Shown: positions 23,801 through 36,100 of the stretch, piece after piece | Position numbering within the stretch: the stretch's first letter is position 1 | Layout: each line of letters begins with the position of its first letter | From: Dermacentor variabilis | Lineage: Eukaryota; Arthropoda; Arachnida; Ixodida; Ixodidae | DNA length: 64,000 nt | Direction of reading: 5' to 3' | Assembly: GCF_050947875.1 (NCBI RefSeq) | Contig: NC_134569.1 | Location: forward strand, 18,389,631-18,453,630 | Translations under genes and position numbers: made by a program | Notes under the pieces: generated by a model | Databases searched by the model: none | Told to the model about the DNA's origin: nothing | What the model saw: only the letters and a program-made list of their open reading frames with translations

Positions 23801-26800
23801 ATATCATCATTGTCATGCATACTGCAGAGAGTGCAGTCACCGAATATAAACTTGATTTCACAAGAATTTAGTTGTTGCGAAAAGAGACAGCACAGATAGG
23901 TAATGCATCGCAGAACAAAACTTTACTGTCCAAATTCCATTAGCCTACTTTGCAAGCTTTGCTCGAGGAAATAGAACCGCACTGCCGACAGTACAAAGTG
24001 TGCCACATGCGCCGACCCGCAGTGGGCTGTACTGCCGTTGCTGCAGTATTCTCGATCAACTGCTTTTGGAGGTGCGAACACTTTGCGAGATTTTGCATAA
24101 CTCGACACCGGACGCAGAGCAACAGCGCATGCAGCCGCATTTCTCCAGCACATGCTGTTGCCCGTAGGCGCCGATGCGTCCGGTGCCGATCACAAAAGTG
24201 ATCGTATCTCGTGTACGCGAAGGCAAACGATCCGACTATTGGCCCTCTCGTGCAAATCTACGTCCGGCGCCGAATCCGCACACGATGCCTGTCGGGTGGC
24301 ACCAAAACCAGCGTTCTTGAAGCAAGGGATGCGCATTCCCGGACCATCGCTCAATCATAGCTCGATGCGTGACACTCCATATGCCGCAACCGCCATCTCA
24401 AGCGCCATAAATAATTCCATGTAGGTGGTATGTGGATTTCTGTTTTTGCTGCATTTTTCTCACCAAGGCGCACATTACGTAGTGCATTGCCGCGATAAGT
24501 GATTGCTGTTCGAAACGCGGGTCCAGTTTGCATTCAGTTTCGCCTCACGCAATTGGCCTAGGCCTCACCGAGTCATCAGCCGCGAGGAACGCAAACTGAA
24601 CACGCGTTTCGAACAACGATCTGCGATCTCGCCTGGTAGGCATGCAAACACCGTCGTCACGTTGTTATCAACGTACGTGCCACTCATGGTGCCGCTTCGA
24701 ACGGGCAATCAACAAACAAGATGGCGGCCATGACATGTTTCCAGCACACTGATCGCTTCCAGTGCTTGGTTGTTTTTGTGAACAAAAATGGCGGCACCCA
24801 TACAAGTGTAATGTGGTGGTATTTTACGCAATTTTAATGCAAAACAATCGCATTTGAGCACATGTTGGTGCCTGCTAGCCTTATGCAATATGCGGAGCTA
24901 TGTTCCGGCAAATTTTGTTGATGCGGGATTGCAGTACAGCGACATTTCGTTGACGAGAGGTACGAAATGCATTGAATTCTATGGGTGTTCACCGAGGATA
25001 CGAAAATGTTTCGTTGTTGCGAGAATTTCGTTATCGCGGGTTCCGACTGTATAGCCTTGCTGTGTTATGACCATGAGCTCCGCGCCACATGGGAACCCAC
25101 AGGTGATGGTGAACCCGCAAAGGCATGGTGTGCAGCAGCACACTGCTGCAGAACTTTGCTGCAGAACTCCAGCAGTGCCTCGAAGGGGTCCTCAAGTATA
25201 CTCAAAACATCAAGCAGCTACTTGGCAAGCGCATAAGCCCAGTTACGACCATCATCAGCAGCCAACAATCATTAAAGATGGTGACCTCGTACTCTTAGTC
25301 CCACCTTAAGTAATGCTGCCAAGGGTGTCTTAGCCAAGTTGGCAATGTGGACCTTATCACATGGTAAAGCAGGTTAGGCGACAATGACTTTGTTTCGAGT
25401 GACCTTACTATGGAATATCTCCAAACTATTGCCCATGCAGACCAGTTGGTGCTCTACCATGAACCACAGCTTCTCTCATCCCTTATTGCTTCATGTTTTG
25501 AGGGGGGAGGGTTGTGAGGAGAGTGGTGGCATAAGCAGATTGAGAGCTCCAGGTGAGACGAGGCAAGACGCAGCTCTTGGAGGCCGCACGCGCAGTTGAC
25601 TGCAGTTGCCAGTGGAGGGACCACGTGGGGCGAGTGCAGCTGTGACACAGGAAGGAAAATGAATGTCGCCAGGTGGTGCAGGGTGTGTGTGTGTTGCATG
25701 TGATGTGGTGTTGCATGTGGTAATAAAGGGAATGTTTGCAATGAATGCGTCGACCTGTCGTCGTTTGTAACAACTATCGTAAGTGGTAAGCACTTGAATG
25801 CTGGCCAATGAAAAAATGCTCGCACAGAAGAGAAGCTTTGTGAATAAAAACCCTGGTCTAGTTATGCAATAGGAGCATACATCAATGAGCTAGATAGTAG
25901 AAATATAGAAGCCTTTTTCACACCCTGTTCATAAATCTAGCTGAAATAACAGTGCAAAGTTGCAATGCCATCTCTTCATCATTGCAATGTCTCCAGCGTT
26001 CCCATTTCCCAGCTCTGAATTTTCATGATGCAGCACTAGGACTACCTCCTGCCACCCCCCTTTTGTAGTTCAAAACCACTGCCTTACTTGCTGCAGTGTT
26101 TAAAGTAGCTATGGCATCTTGCTGCTGAGCACAAGGTCACAGGTTCAATTTTCAGTTGTGGTGGCCGCATTTCGGTGAAGAAAAAATGCAATAATGCTTG
26201 AGTACTTAGGGTACATTCAACTGCTTGCTTTCGAAGGAGCGCTTTGGCAGTGCAGTTTACATTTGGCTGGCTGAAACCAAGCACTTGGAGCACATTCACC
26301 TGGTTCATTCAAAGCACCGTGTTCGAGCTCAGAGTGCCTGGAGCTGGGAACCTTCGTGCTCAGAGTACGACTAAGAGCCAATAGAAACATTCTCTGGCTC
26401 CAATCTCGAGAGAGCTCCGCATTGCTGCAAACCGAGTTAGAGCGCAGTAGGAACGAGTAGGAACAAGTATACTTACGTACACATTAAACACTTTCTGTGC
26501 CCACTTTTTTTTAGACGACCAAATGCCCCAAACTTTATATGCCTGATTTATTGAGACTGATTTCGTTATTTTACAGTGTCCTTTACTATCACTCTTTATT
26601 TATATATATATTCTTGGGTTGCAAATAAGTAAGGCCAAAGAAACAGTCAATATGAAGCTTGAACCGAAGTCAAGCATGCTTTTGTTTTCTTCGATGTGAT
26701 GAGATGTAATTGAAGGCATGGCGAGCAAAGGAAGTCACAGAGGCGCAGCGACACAGCATTTTTGTCGAACATTGTCCACGAAAGAAAGGCAGCCAGAGGC

Positions 26801-29800
26801 CCTAAATGTTTCTTGCAATCGTCAGCAGTAAGTTCGAGCCCCAACCATGATTCGCTAGAGTTTCCCAGGTCTAATTGTTTACATGAGGGGGAAAAAAGGT
26901 AAAACAAAAAAGAACAAAAGACATGAAACCACTGCAAACTCATCTATGGCACTCAGTAGACAAAAGGAAATCCCTGGAGGTGTGAGGGTCCTCACTGGCA
27001 TATTTTAAAGAAAGCACCTGAATGAGTGATACTCGTCCCTGACACAGAAAGGGTAAAGAATGCCGGATTGAAAAAAATTAATCTGAACCCCTTCTCTATG
27101 GCATCTCTAATAGCTTTAGTGTTGCTTTGGGATATTAAATCAACCAATAATTCACACTCTGCTATGCTCAGGACACTCATTAAACTCAAGTCAAGAAAAA
27201 AGAAAACCATATGAAATCATTTTGCTGACATCTCATCAAGTTTGCTTGGCTCACTAAGTGAACAATGGCATTTTGTCATAGAATGCATAAAAGTTGGAAC
27301 CAATATAATCAGCTTACCTGGGGTTGTTTACACACTCAATCATGTACGAACTGTTCCAAAGCAGGTTGAGAGAAGACGGTGTTTGAGGGGCGTACAGTGT
27401 TTGCTTGACTTTTGAGTAGAAAGAGCCAAAAATTTCGGAATGTTTGGACTGCAATGAGGACAGGAGACACCACAGTGCTGCACTCTGACAGATAAAGAAA
27501 AAAAGAAAAGAAACTATATGCATTGATATTGCTCACCTTGAGGTAGGAACACGAAGAGTACAGGTCATGGAGGTAGCACAGTACGCAGCGTTCTGCAGAG
27601 GTGCATTCTGCAGGGTTGGCAACATTCTTCACTAGCTTGCACAAACTGTACAATAAAAAAAAATTTTGCTACAGTTAGAGAAGCCCTACAACCATTTTTG
27701 AACATGGTAACGAAAACCCGATTGATTGCTAGACAATACTATGATCTGAGCCCTATATTATTTCTGTCCATGCAGCTTCAAGCCTAGCATTCCGTTCGAA
27801 AGGTTGACCACCCTTTCTCTCAAGTTTTCAAAACTCCCACCACTTTTGTTTTTCTTTACTTTGAAACAGGTATAAACAAAATGATTACTTGGTTGATTAC
27901 ATCAAATATCACAACTAATTAGTACCCCTCCCAGAAACAAACGTCACGAAATCTCATGATGATGATGAAGTGCGGCTAGGCTCTTTGTATTGGGCAGACA
28001 CAGTGTGTCCTAGCTGAAAAAAGAAAAACTGGCACCACCTGGTGGCAAAGCATGATACCACTGTGCTGATACTACAGCCCATGAGATCAAGCAGTGCAAC
28101 GGAGGTCACCACAACACAATCCATTTAAAGAGTACTGACACAAAATTCTTGGGGTGCCATTTCTTGCACCTACTGAGTAGCTATTGAACCAGTAACCATG
28201 CTAAAGAAACTTGATGGAACATAGTTGTAACAGTACGTTTTGAGGACCAGACACAGAAAAAATGCACAGAAAACGGTTGCTGCATTCTTTCTGTGTCCCG
28301 TCCTCAAAATGCGCCGTTATAACCATGTTCCATCAAGCCACCAACCAACTACCCCCTCTAAGTCTCTTAACCGCTAAAGAAACTTCTTTGCTACAGTGCA
28401 TTGCGATTGCTAAGTTATGTGCTTGTATCTCATGACCAGTCACAGTTTCGATTTTGAAGAGAACTTGGTGCTCCGTGAGCTAAGAAGCACGCTTGTAAAC
28501 AGCTATGATCCTGTGAGCGCAGAGACCTGTGATGCACACTAGCGCACTATCGGCCATGCCATCTGTGCTCCTGTTGCTTCTGCTAGTTTGGTGCTAGTTT
28601 GGTGGGAAACCTGTGCGCCATACCATCGTAATGCTTCATTGTGCAGAAGTCCACTACACATTATGATCCTGACATTAGAGTTTTAGCATCTGCAGTTTGC
28701 TGGGTAACCGGAGATGTGTACAGCAAGAACAATGCTGGTAGTACCCTCTGGTGACGCAGTATCTAACCAGAGAGCATGCAAAACTAACAATGTAATTTTT
28801 ATATTCTACCTAACTGCTGGTGTAAAATGCTGGCAGCAACATAATTGCTAACCTATCATAATTTTATAATAATCCCCTTCAACAAATAGCATAGTTGCAC
28901 AACTCTGACGTGCACTTACTTTTAATGAAAGGTGCATTCAAATTTGCATGCACATTACAATCTTAATTCTACTCCAATTCAAAAATGAAACCGAACCTTA
29001 CTAAAAAAAATACAAGAGCAAGGAGCAATACGAGAAGCATGTCAGGCACAGTTCCCGTGGATATGGTGGTAGAGCTTTCTGAACCACATCAAATGTATGA
29101 GCATAAAACAACAGGAACAAATCAAATACAGACATTAATAAATTGTTCACATAGCTTCTCAAATAGCAGTAACTTTTCTATGTGATTACTGTACAATAAT
29201 ACTGCTGTAGTCAATCGTCCTGGTGAGAGGAAGCCTGAATGCTCCCTAAATAAGAAACCTAGAACTACATTTTAAAAAAAAATAAAGGAGAGAGAGAAAA
29301 CGTGCAGCAGTTGCTGAAATTTCAACTACATTGCAGTACTGTATGCAGTACTGTATCAACTACAGTACTGCATTTGATATGTGTGCAATAATCCAAGAAA
29401 AGAAAAATACAAAATTAGGCAGATCCTACGCACTTTGGGAATCGATGTAAGTGAAGCTTTCCATGCTGGGATTGGGATGCTTTGATTGACGATAATTAGC
29501 GGTGGTGTTGACAGCTAAAGCTCAATTTCTTCAACGTTTAGGCTAACATGAGAGTGGCGAGTTGATGTTAAATGTTACCTTGCCTGCATCACTGCTGTTT
29601 GTCTGCACACAGAACATGCAGAGAGAGATGTTTGCTTGAGGCCTTGTTGTGCACCATATTTTACAAACTCTGAGAGGGTTGAGCGTTGTCATTGCCTGAC
29701 ATGGCACATCGCATTGTGGCAGAAGTATTAAACTTGAATTGGATTATGGGGTTGTACGTGCCAAAGCCACTCAGATAATGAGCCACGCCATAGTGGCAGA

Positions 29801-30078
29801 CTCCAGATTAATTTTCACACCCCGTGATGTTCTTTAACATATCCCAAATCTAAGTGCACATGTGTTTTCTATTTCACTCCCATAGAAATGCGGCTGCTGC
29901 GATTGGGATCAAATCTACGACCTCTAGCAATACCATAGCCACAAAACTAACGCGGCAGGCATAGCAGTGTTGATTTAACGGTCGACCGCTTCCGTAGTGT
30001 CTCCTGGACCCTGCGGTGCGCTTTAAATAATACGGCTCTGCTTCTTCATGCCCTGCATGTGTTGCCCGCTTGACATAT

Positions 30079-30109
<31 letters not shown>

Positions 30110-33100
30110 GCCTGGTTACGCCCACTGCAGGGCAAAGGCCTCTCTCATACTTCTCCAACTGCCCCGCTCATGTACTAATTGTGGCCATCTCATCCCTGCA
30201 AACTTCTTAATCTCATCTGCCCACCTAGCTTTCTGCCGCCCCCTGCTACGCTTCCCTTCCCTTGGAATCCAGTCTGTAACCTTTAATGACCATCGGTTAT
30301 CTTACCTCCTCATTACATGTCCTGCCCATGCCCATTTCTTTTTCCTGATTTCAACTAAGATGCCATGAACTCGCGTTTGTTCCCTCACCCAATCTGCTCT
30401 CTTCTTACGCCTATCATTCTTCTTTCCATAGCTTGTTGCGTCGTCCTCAATTTAAGTAGAACCCTTTTCGTAAGCCTCCAGGTTTCTGCCCCGTAGGTGA
30501 GTACTGATAAGACACAGCTATTATACACTTTTCTCTTGAGGGATAATGGCAACCTGCTGTTCATGATCTGAGAATGCCTTCCAAACGCACCCCAGCCCAT
30601 TCTAAGTCTTCTGATTATTTCAGTCTCATGATCCGGATCCGCGGTCACTACCTGCTCCGAGTAGATGTATTCCCTTACCACTTCCAGTGCTTCGCTACCT
30701 ATCGTAAACTGCTGTTCTCTACTGAGACTGTTAAACATTACTTTAGTTTCCTGCAGATTACTTTTTAGACCCACTCTCCAGGTCAGTGAGCATGCATTGC
30801 AATTGGTCACCTGAGTTATTAAGCAAGGCAATATGATCAATGAATCGCAAGTTACTAAGGTATTCTCCATTAACTCTTATCCCAAATTCTTCCCACTCCA
30901 GGTCTCTGAATACCTCCTGTAAACACGCTGTGAATAGCATTGGAGAGATCATATCTCCCTGCCTGACGCCTTTCTTTATTGGGATTTTGTTGCTTTCTTT
31001 ATGGAGGACTACAATGGCTTTGGAGCCGCTATAGATATCTTTCAGTATTTTTACATACGACTCGTCTGCACCCCGATTCCGTAATGCCTCCATGACTGCT
31101 GAGGTTTCGACAGAATCAAACGCTTTTTCGAAATCAATGAAAGCAATATATAAAGGTTGGTTATATTCCGCACATTTCTCTATCACCTGATTGATATGTG
31201 AATATCAATCAGGTGATATGATCTATTGTTGAGTAGCCTTTACAGAATCCTGCCTGGTCCTTCGCTTGACAGAAGTCTAAGGTGTTCCCGATTCTATTTG
31301 CGATTACCTTAGTAAATAGTTTGTAGGCAACGAACAGTAAACTGATCGGTCTATAATTTTTCAAGTCTTTGGCGTCCCCTTTCTCAGGGATTAGGATTAT
31401 GTTAGCGTTCTTCCAAGATTCCGGTACGCTCGAGGTCATGAGGCATTGCGTATACAAGGTGGCCAGTTTTTCTAGAACAATCTGCCCACCATCCTTCAAC
31501 AAATCTGCTGTTACCTGATCCTCCCCAGCTGCCTTCTCCCTTTACATAGCTCCCAGGGCTTTCTTTACTTCTTCCAGCATTACTTGTGCGATTTCAAATT
31601 CCTCTAGACTATTCTTTCTTCCATTATCGTCGTGGGTGCCACTGGTACTGTATAACTCTCTAACTCCACAGCCACTTGAACTATCTCATCCATATTAGTA
31701 ATGATATTGCCGGCTTTGTCTTTTTTTAATGCATACATTTGATTATTGCCAATTCCTAGTTTCTTCACTGCTTTTAGGCTTCCTCCGTTCCAGAGAGCAT
31801 GTTCAATTCTATCCATATTATACTTTCTTATGTCAGCTGTCTTACGCTTGTTGATTAACTTGGAAAGTTCTGCCAGTTCTATTCTAGTTGTAGGGTTACA
31901 GGCTTTCATACATTGGCAATTCTTGATCAGATCTTTCGTCTCCTGTGATAGCTTACTGGTAACCTGTCTAACAGAGTTACCACCGACTTCTATTGCACAT
32001 TCCTTAACGATGCTAAATAAGATTGTCGTTCATTGCTTCAACACTAAGGTACTCTTCCTGAGTCAAAGCCAAATACCTGTTCTGTAGCTTGATCCGGAAT
32101 TCCTCTATTTTTCCTCTTACCGCTAACGCATTGATCGGCTTCTTATGTACCAGTTTCTTCCGTTCCCTCTTCAAGCCTAGGCTAATTTGAGTTCTTACCA
32201 TCCTATGGTCATTGCAGCGCACCTTCCGAGCACGTCTACATCTTGTATGATGCCAGGGTTAGCGCAGAGTATAAAGTCTATATCATTTCTAGTCTCGCCA
32301 TTCGGGCTCCTCCACGTCCACTTTCGGCTATCCCGCTTGCGGAAGAAGGTATTCATTATCCGCATATTATTCTGTTCTGCAAAGACTACTAATAGCGCTC
32401 CCCTGCTATTCCTAGAGCCTATGCCATATTCCTCCACTGGCTTGTCTCCAGCCTGCTTCTTGCCTACCTTGGCATTGAAGTCGCCCATCACTATAGTGTA
32501 TTTTGTTTTTACTTTACCCATCGCCGATTCCACATCTTCATAGAAGCTTTCGACTTCCTGGTCATCATGAGTGGATGTAGGGGCTTAGACCTGTACGACC
32601 TTCAATTTGTACCTCTTATTAAGTTTCACAACAAGACCTGCCACGCTCTCGTTAATGCTACAGAATTCCTGTACGTTACCAGCTATATTCTTATTAATCA
32701 GGAATCCGACTCCTAGTTCTCGTCTCTCCGCTAAGCCCCGGTAGCACAGGACGTGCCCGCTTTTTAGCACTGTATATGCTTCTTTTGTCCTCCTAACTTC
32801 ACTGAGCCCTATTATATTCCATTTACTGCCATCTAATTCCTCCAATAGCACTGCTACACTCGCCTCACTAGACAACGTTCTAGCATTAAACGTTGCCAGG
32901 TTAAGATTACAATGGTGGCCTGTCCGGATCCAGGGATTCTTAGTACCCTCTGCTGCATCACAGGTCTGACCGCCGCCGTGGTCAGTTGCTTTGCAGCTGC
33001 TGGGGAATGAGGGCCGGGGTTTGATTGTTGTATTCATATAGGAGAGGTTGTGGCCAAGTACTGCACCAGGGTTGCCAATCCTGCTCTGGTGAGGGAGTGC

Positions 33101-36100
33101 ATTACCGGTTCTGGTCACCGGCATCAGGCAGCACTCCAGGCCTGTTTATGCAATTTGATCAACAGGCGGGGTTTGTTTTTTTTTTTTTGTATTTCGGTGG
33201 AAAATTGCGCGGCACCGGGATTCGAACCACGGTCCTCTTGCACACGAGGCGGATGCTCTACCTCTACGCCACCGCTGCACCCTGCCATATTTGCATGGCA
33301 TTTATTTTTCAGAAATAGCAGCAACATACTATGTATACCGTACCTTGAACTTAAGCTTATCCTGTTTCCCCACAACCGCTGTCGTATAGCAGTGGGGTTT
33401 TCTTGCCTTCTCACGTCACCTTTCCCCCTCTCTTGTATGGGAACTGCCTCTTCTCCTCCCTCTCCTCTTCTCTCTACAGTTCTATGGCCTCGCACGTTAG
33501 TAGAAAGGGAAGCGCTGCAGTTTCTGCAATGCTTTTGAGGGGAGGCACGGATAATTACAGCTGTCAAGCAGCTAATGTGGCGACAGCCAGGGAGCTCCAG
33601 ATGGCGCTCCAGAGGGCACTGTGCACATTCGACGAGGTCGGGTGAAAACGAGTTTCTCCTCTCTGACTCGCGCCTGTCATCTGTATACAAGCTCAGCACC
33701 CCCCCCTCCCCCCCCTGACACAGTGTACAGACAGCAGAAGCCACAGCAGTGGAAAAGTCTAAGGAAGAGGCAAAGAAAGCTTCGCTTTAAAAATCATGCT
33801 TAAGAACTGCAATTTTGTCTAGTTGGCTTGGCAACTGCAGGCCGTGAAACTGCAGGCCAAGGCAATGGAAAAAAAAAACTGGAAGGAGCTGACAGGCTGA
33901 ACCAGCAGTTGAACAGCTCATTCACTCTGTTCTTCTCTTTTCACAGTACCAGTGGTGGAACAGCCATATCACCTATCGGCACAGGTCGTGGTGCAGGTAA
34001 AATGCTGATTTGACGCAGCAGCAAGCATTTATGGTGCAGGTTTCAAGGCACGTATGCTTACCATGTACCATGCAAATTTTAACTTGATTACAACGACAGC
34101 TCCGAATAAAACAACGGATAAAGAAAGGCAACACAGGACAACCACATAGGCGCCTAACTGGTTGTCCCGTGTCGCCTTCCTTCGTCAGTTGTTTTATTCG
34201 GTGCTTTCATTGTTATATGTATAACCAATTAGCCCACCAGCACGTGCTCAAATTTTAACTGATATAGTCGACATGTTGTGAAGATGGGTTTGCGTAAGGC
34301 TTACCCTGCAAGCACGGTCAGTAAAGGATGTGGCGGTTCTCCACACTGCGGCACACAAAGGGCGCAGCCGGGTTCATTGATACGGCGCAGAGAAGGCACC
34401 ACCAACAGATTATTAACAAACGCGTTTATTAACCCAAGACGCAGCACAGTGCGAGGGCCACGGCTTATGGGCAAAGGCTCACTGCAAGATCAATGAAGTA
34501 CGCGCACCTGCACTGAACATGACATCACGCAATGTACTCACGTCACGCCACGCACACTAGGGAGCTGTCAATAGAGCCGCAAAGGTTATGCGGCCGCAAA
34601 AGAAAAATAGCATCAGCACCACTGCATGTGTGCAAGATGCAAATAGGGTTTTGCTTTTACATCAGCGACGCTATTCCACCGAAACAGCGCAACGACCCAA
34701 ACTCAACCCAAAAGGTTTCCGTCAACGAACATGGCGGAACCCATCAAAGCGGCGGCTTTAGCCATGTACTACATTCGACCTCATTCACTAATACTACTCA
34801 TAACTACGCACCACATGCGATTCTGATCGCACAGCTCTTTTCCAAAGCCCCGCTTCACTCATAAACGTTAAAGAAGCTTGCCTTTAATGCTAGAATGCGA
34901 TATCCTCTCCTTCAGCAAACTCTTTGGAACCATGCGGGTTAGATCCGAAATAAAGCACCAGCAGGACAGTACAGCGGCACATGTACATTGTATGTCCATC
35001 AGAAAAAAAATGCACGAATGACAAACTGGATGACTCACAGGTCCATAGAGTTTCTAACTATATAATGAGAAACTCTATAGACGGGTCTCTGCTTCCTTCT
35101 ATGATGACGATGATGATGATAGCGTGCTCTTGGTTTTGATTTCAATTTCGCTAGCTGCGAAGCATGAACAGAAGGAGGGTTTCGCTCTTATGCATGGTTT
35201 GGCACAGGCTTGGCGCAATTTACTGCTAAAATACCATTTTGGCGCAGGATTGCGCACAGGGCTGCTCTTGGCACAGTTTGACACAATTGGCGCAGCTGTT
35301 CCACCACTGCAGTACTAAAAAAAAAAAATCAAGTACTGAGAGCATACAGAAACCAAAGCACAGACTGAAACAAAGAAGAAAGCATGTCAAAATGCTGGCT
35401 GTACAAAAACTCAATACTATAAATGTTATTAAATTTTTATAAAGTACAATGCCTTTCTACAGGAGGCAAGGAAAGCATTTGTCATGTTAGCGGTGCAGAG
35501 TTATCACTAGATACCACCGGTGCTTTAGTGACCAGTACAATCGATAAGAGATGTAGTGTGACATCCCCTCAGCTAGTCTACCTGATGGAGTACTGACCTT
35601 TCACACGCTTGTAGTGTGTAATCTTGGCACACAAGCAGGCAGCAATGGTACCTATAAAAGAGGCCTACAATGTACAAGCCTAGAGACGTTGCATATGTTC
35701 CACTCAGAGCAGAGTTCTTCTGCACGAGCTGGTTCTCAACTTCAACAAGCTCTTTCAGCAACTGAAACGATACACAAGACAAGGCAATCATTTGTGAGAT
35801 GCCACAGGTCGCAACCGGACATCAGTTCAGTCAGCCTCCCCTCCCCCTGTGTACACCAGCTAGCTAACTTAGTGCAAAAAATTTGCTGTCAACAAAACAC
35901 TGAGTGCCACGCTTTCCTAGCCGCACTGTAAACTTTTTCAAAAATATCTTCCTGAAACCTTATACAGTAAAACCTCTTGAATTGGACCACCGTTAATTTG
36001 GAAAATTGGATAATTCAAACTCGTCCTCTGGTCCCGGCAGGTGTATGCAATATTTAGTGGCATCAAACTCTTGTTAATTCAGACGTATTTGGTCACACAT

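Larger units (their letters stand above)
18842..25772 (+). mobile_element. Ty3/Gypsy-like LTR retrotransposon with both LTRs (decayed)
   Basis: 5' LTR 18842-19121 and 3' LTR 25513-25772 share TGTGAGGAGA starts, GGGAGCTCCAGGTGAG-like blocks, AATAAA signals and CTGTCGTCGTT...AACA ends. gag, CCHC, protease, RT, RNase H and integrase follow in order on the plus strand, all interrupted by stops. It lies in the MED12 intron on the opposite strand. A LINE fragment (19235-19880), a foldback-like hairpin (19.9-20.06 kb) and a Tigger-type MITE (ending 25049) sit inside. No clear target duplication seen. LTRs are clearly diverged, so the insertion is old. Confidence 0.92.
30078..33170 (-). mobile_element. 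RTE/BovB-like LINE, near full length but inactive
   Basis: Minus strand with endonuclease (33124-32195), RT (about 31910-30385) and a tail that ends in an (ATG)n microsatellite (plus-strand cat repeat at about 30079-30110), typical of RTE-clade LINEs, which end in short repeats rather than poly-A. Stops and frameshifts interrupt it. It is inserted in the same orientation as MED12 in the 8.0-kb intron. Confidence 0.88.

Noticed and set aside
24400..24740. GC-rich, CpG-containing ORFs as a promoter or gene
   Set aside because: They lie within the Tigger-type MITE inside integrase.
18842..25772. Target duplication for the 6.9-kb LTR element
   Set aside because: Flanks tgcta and actat do not match; age or border error. 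Not claimed.
33205..33285. tRNA gene on the minus strand
   Set aside because: Box A and box B are present, but the acceptor stem does not pair and it has a SINE tail with poly-A.
33124..33744. 206-codon minus-strand ORF
   Set aside because: Covers a tRNA-derived SINE and its flank; no domain and no splice support as a MED12 exon.
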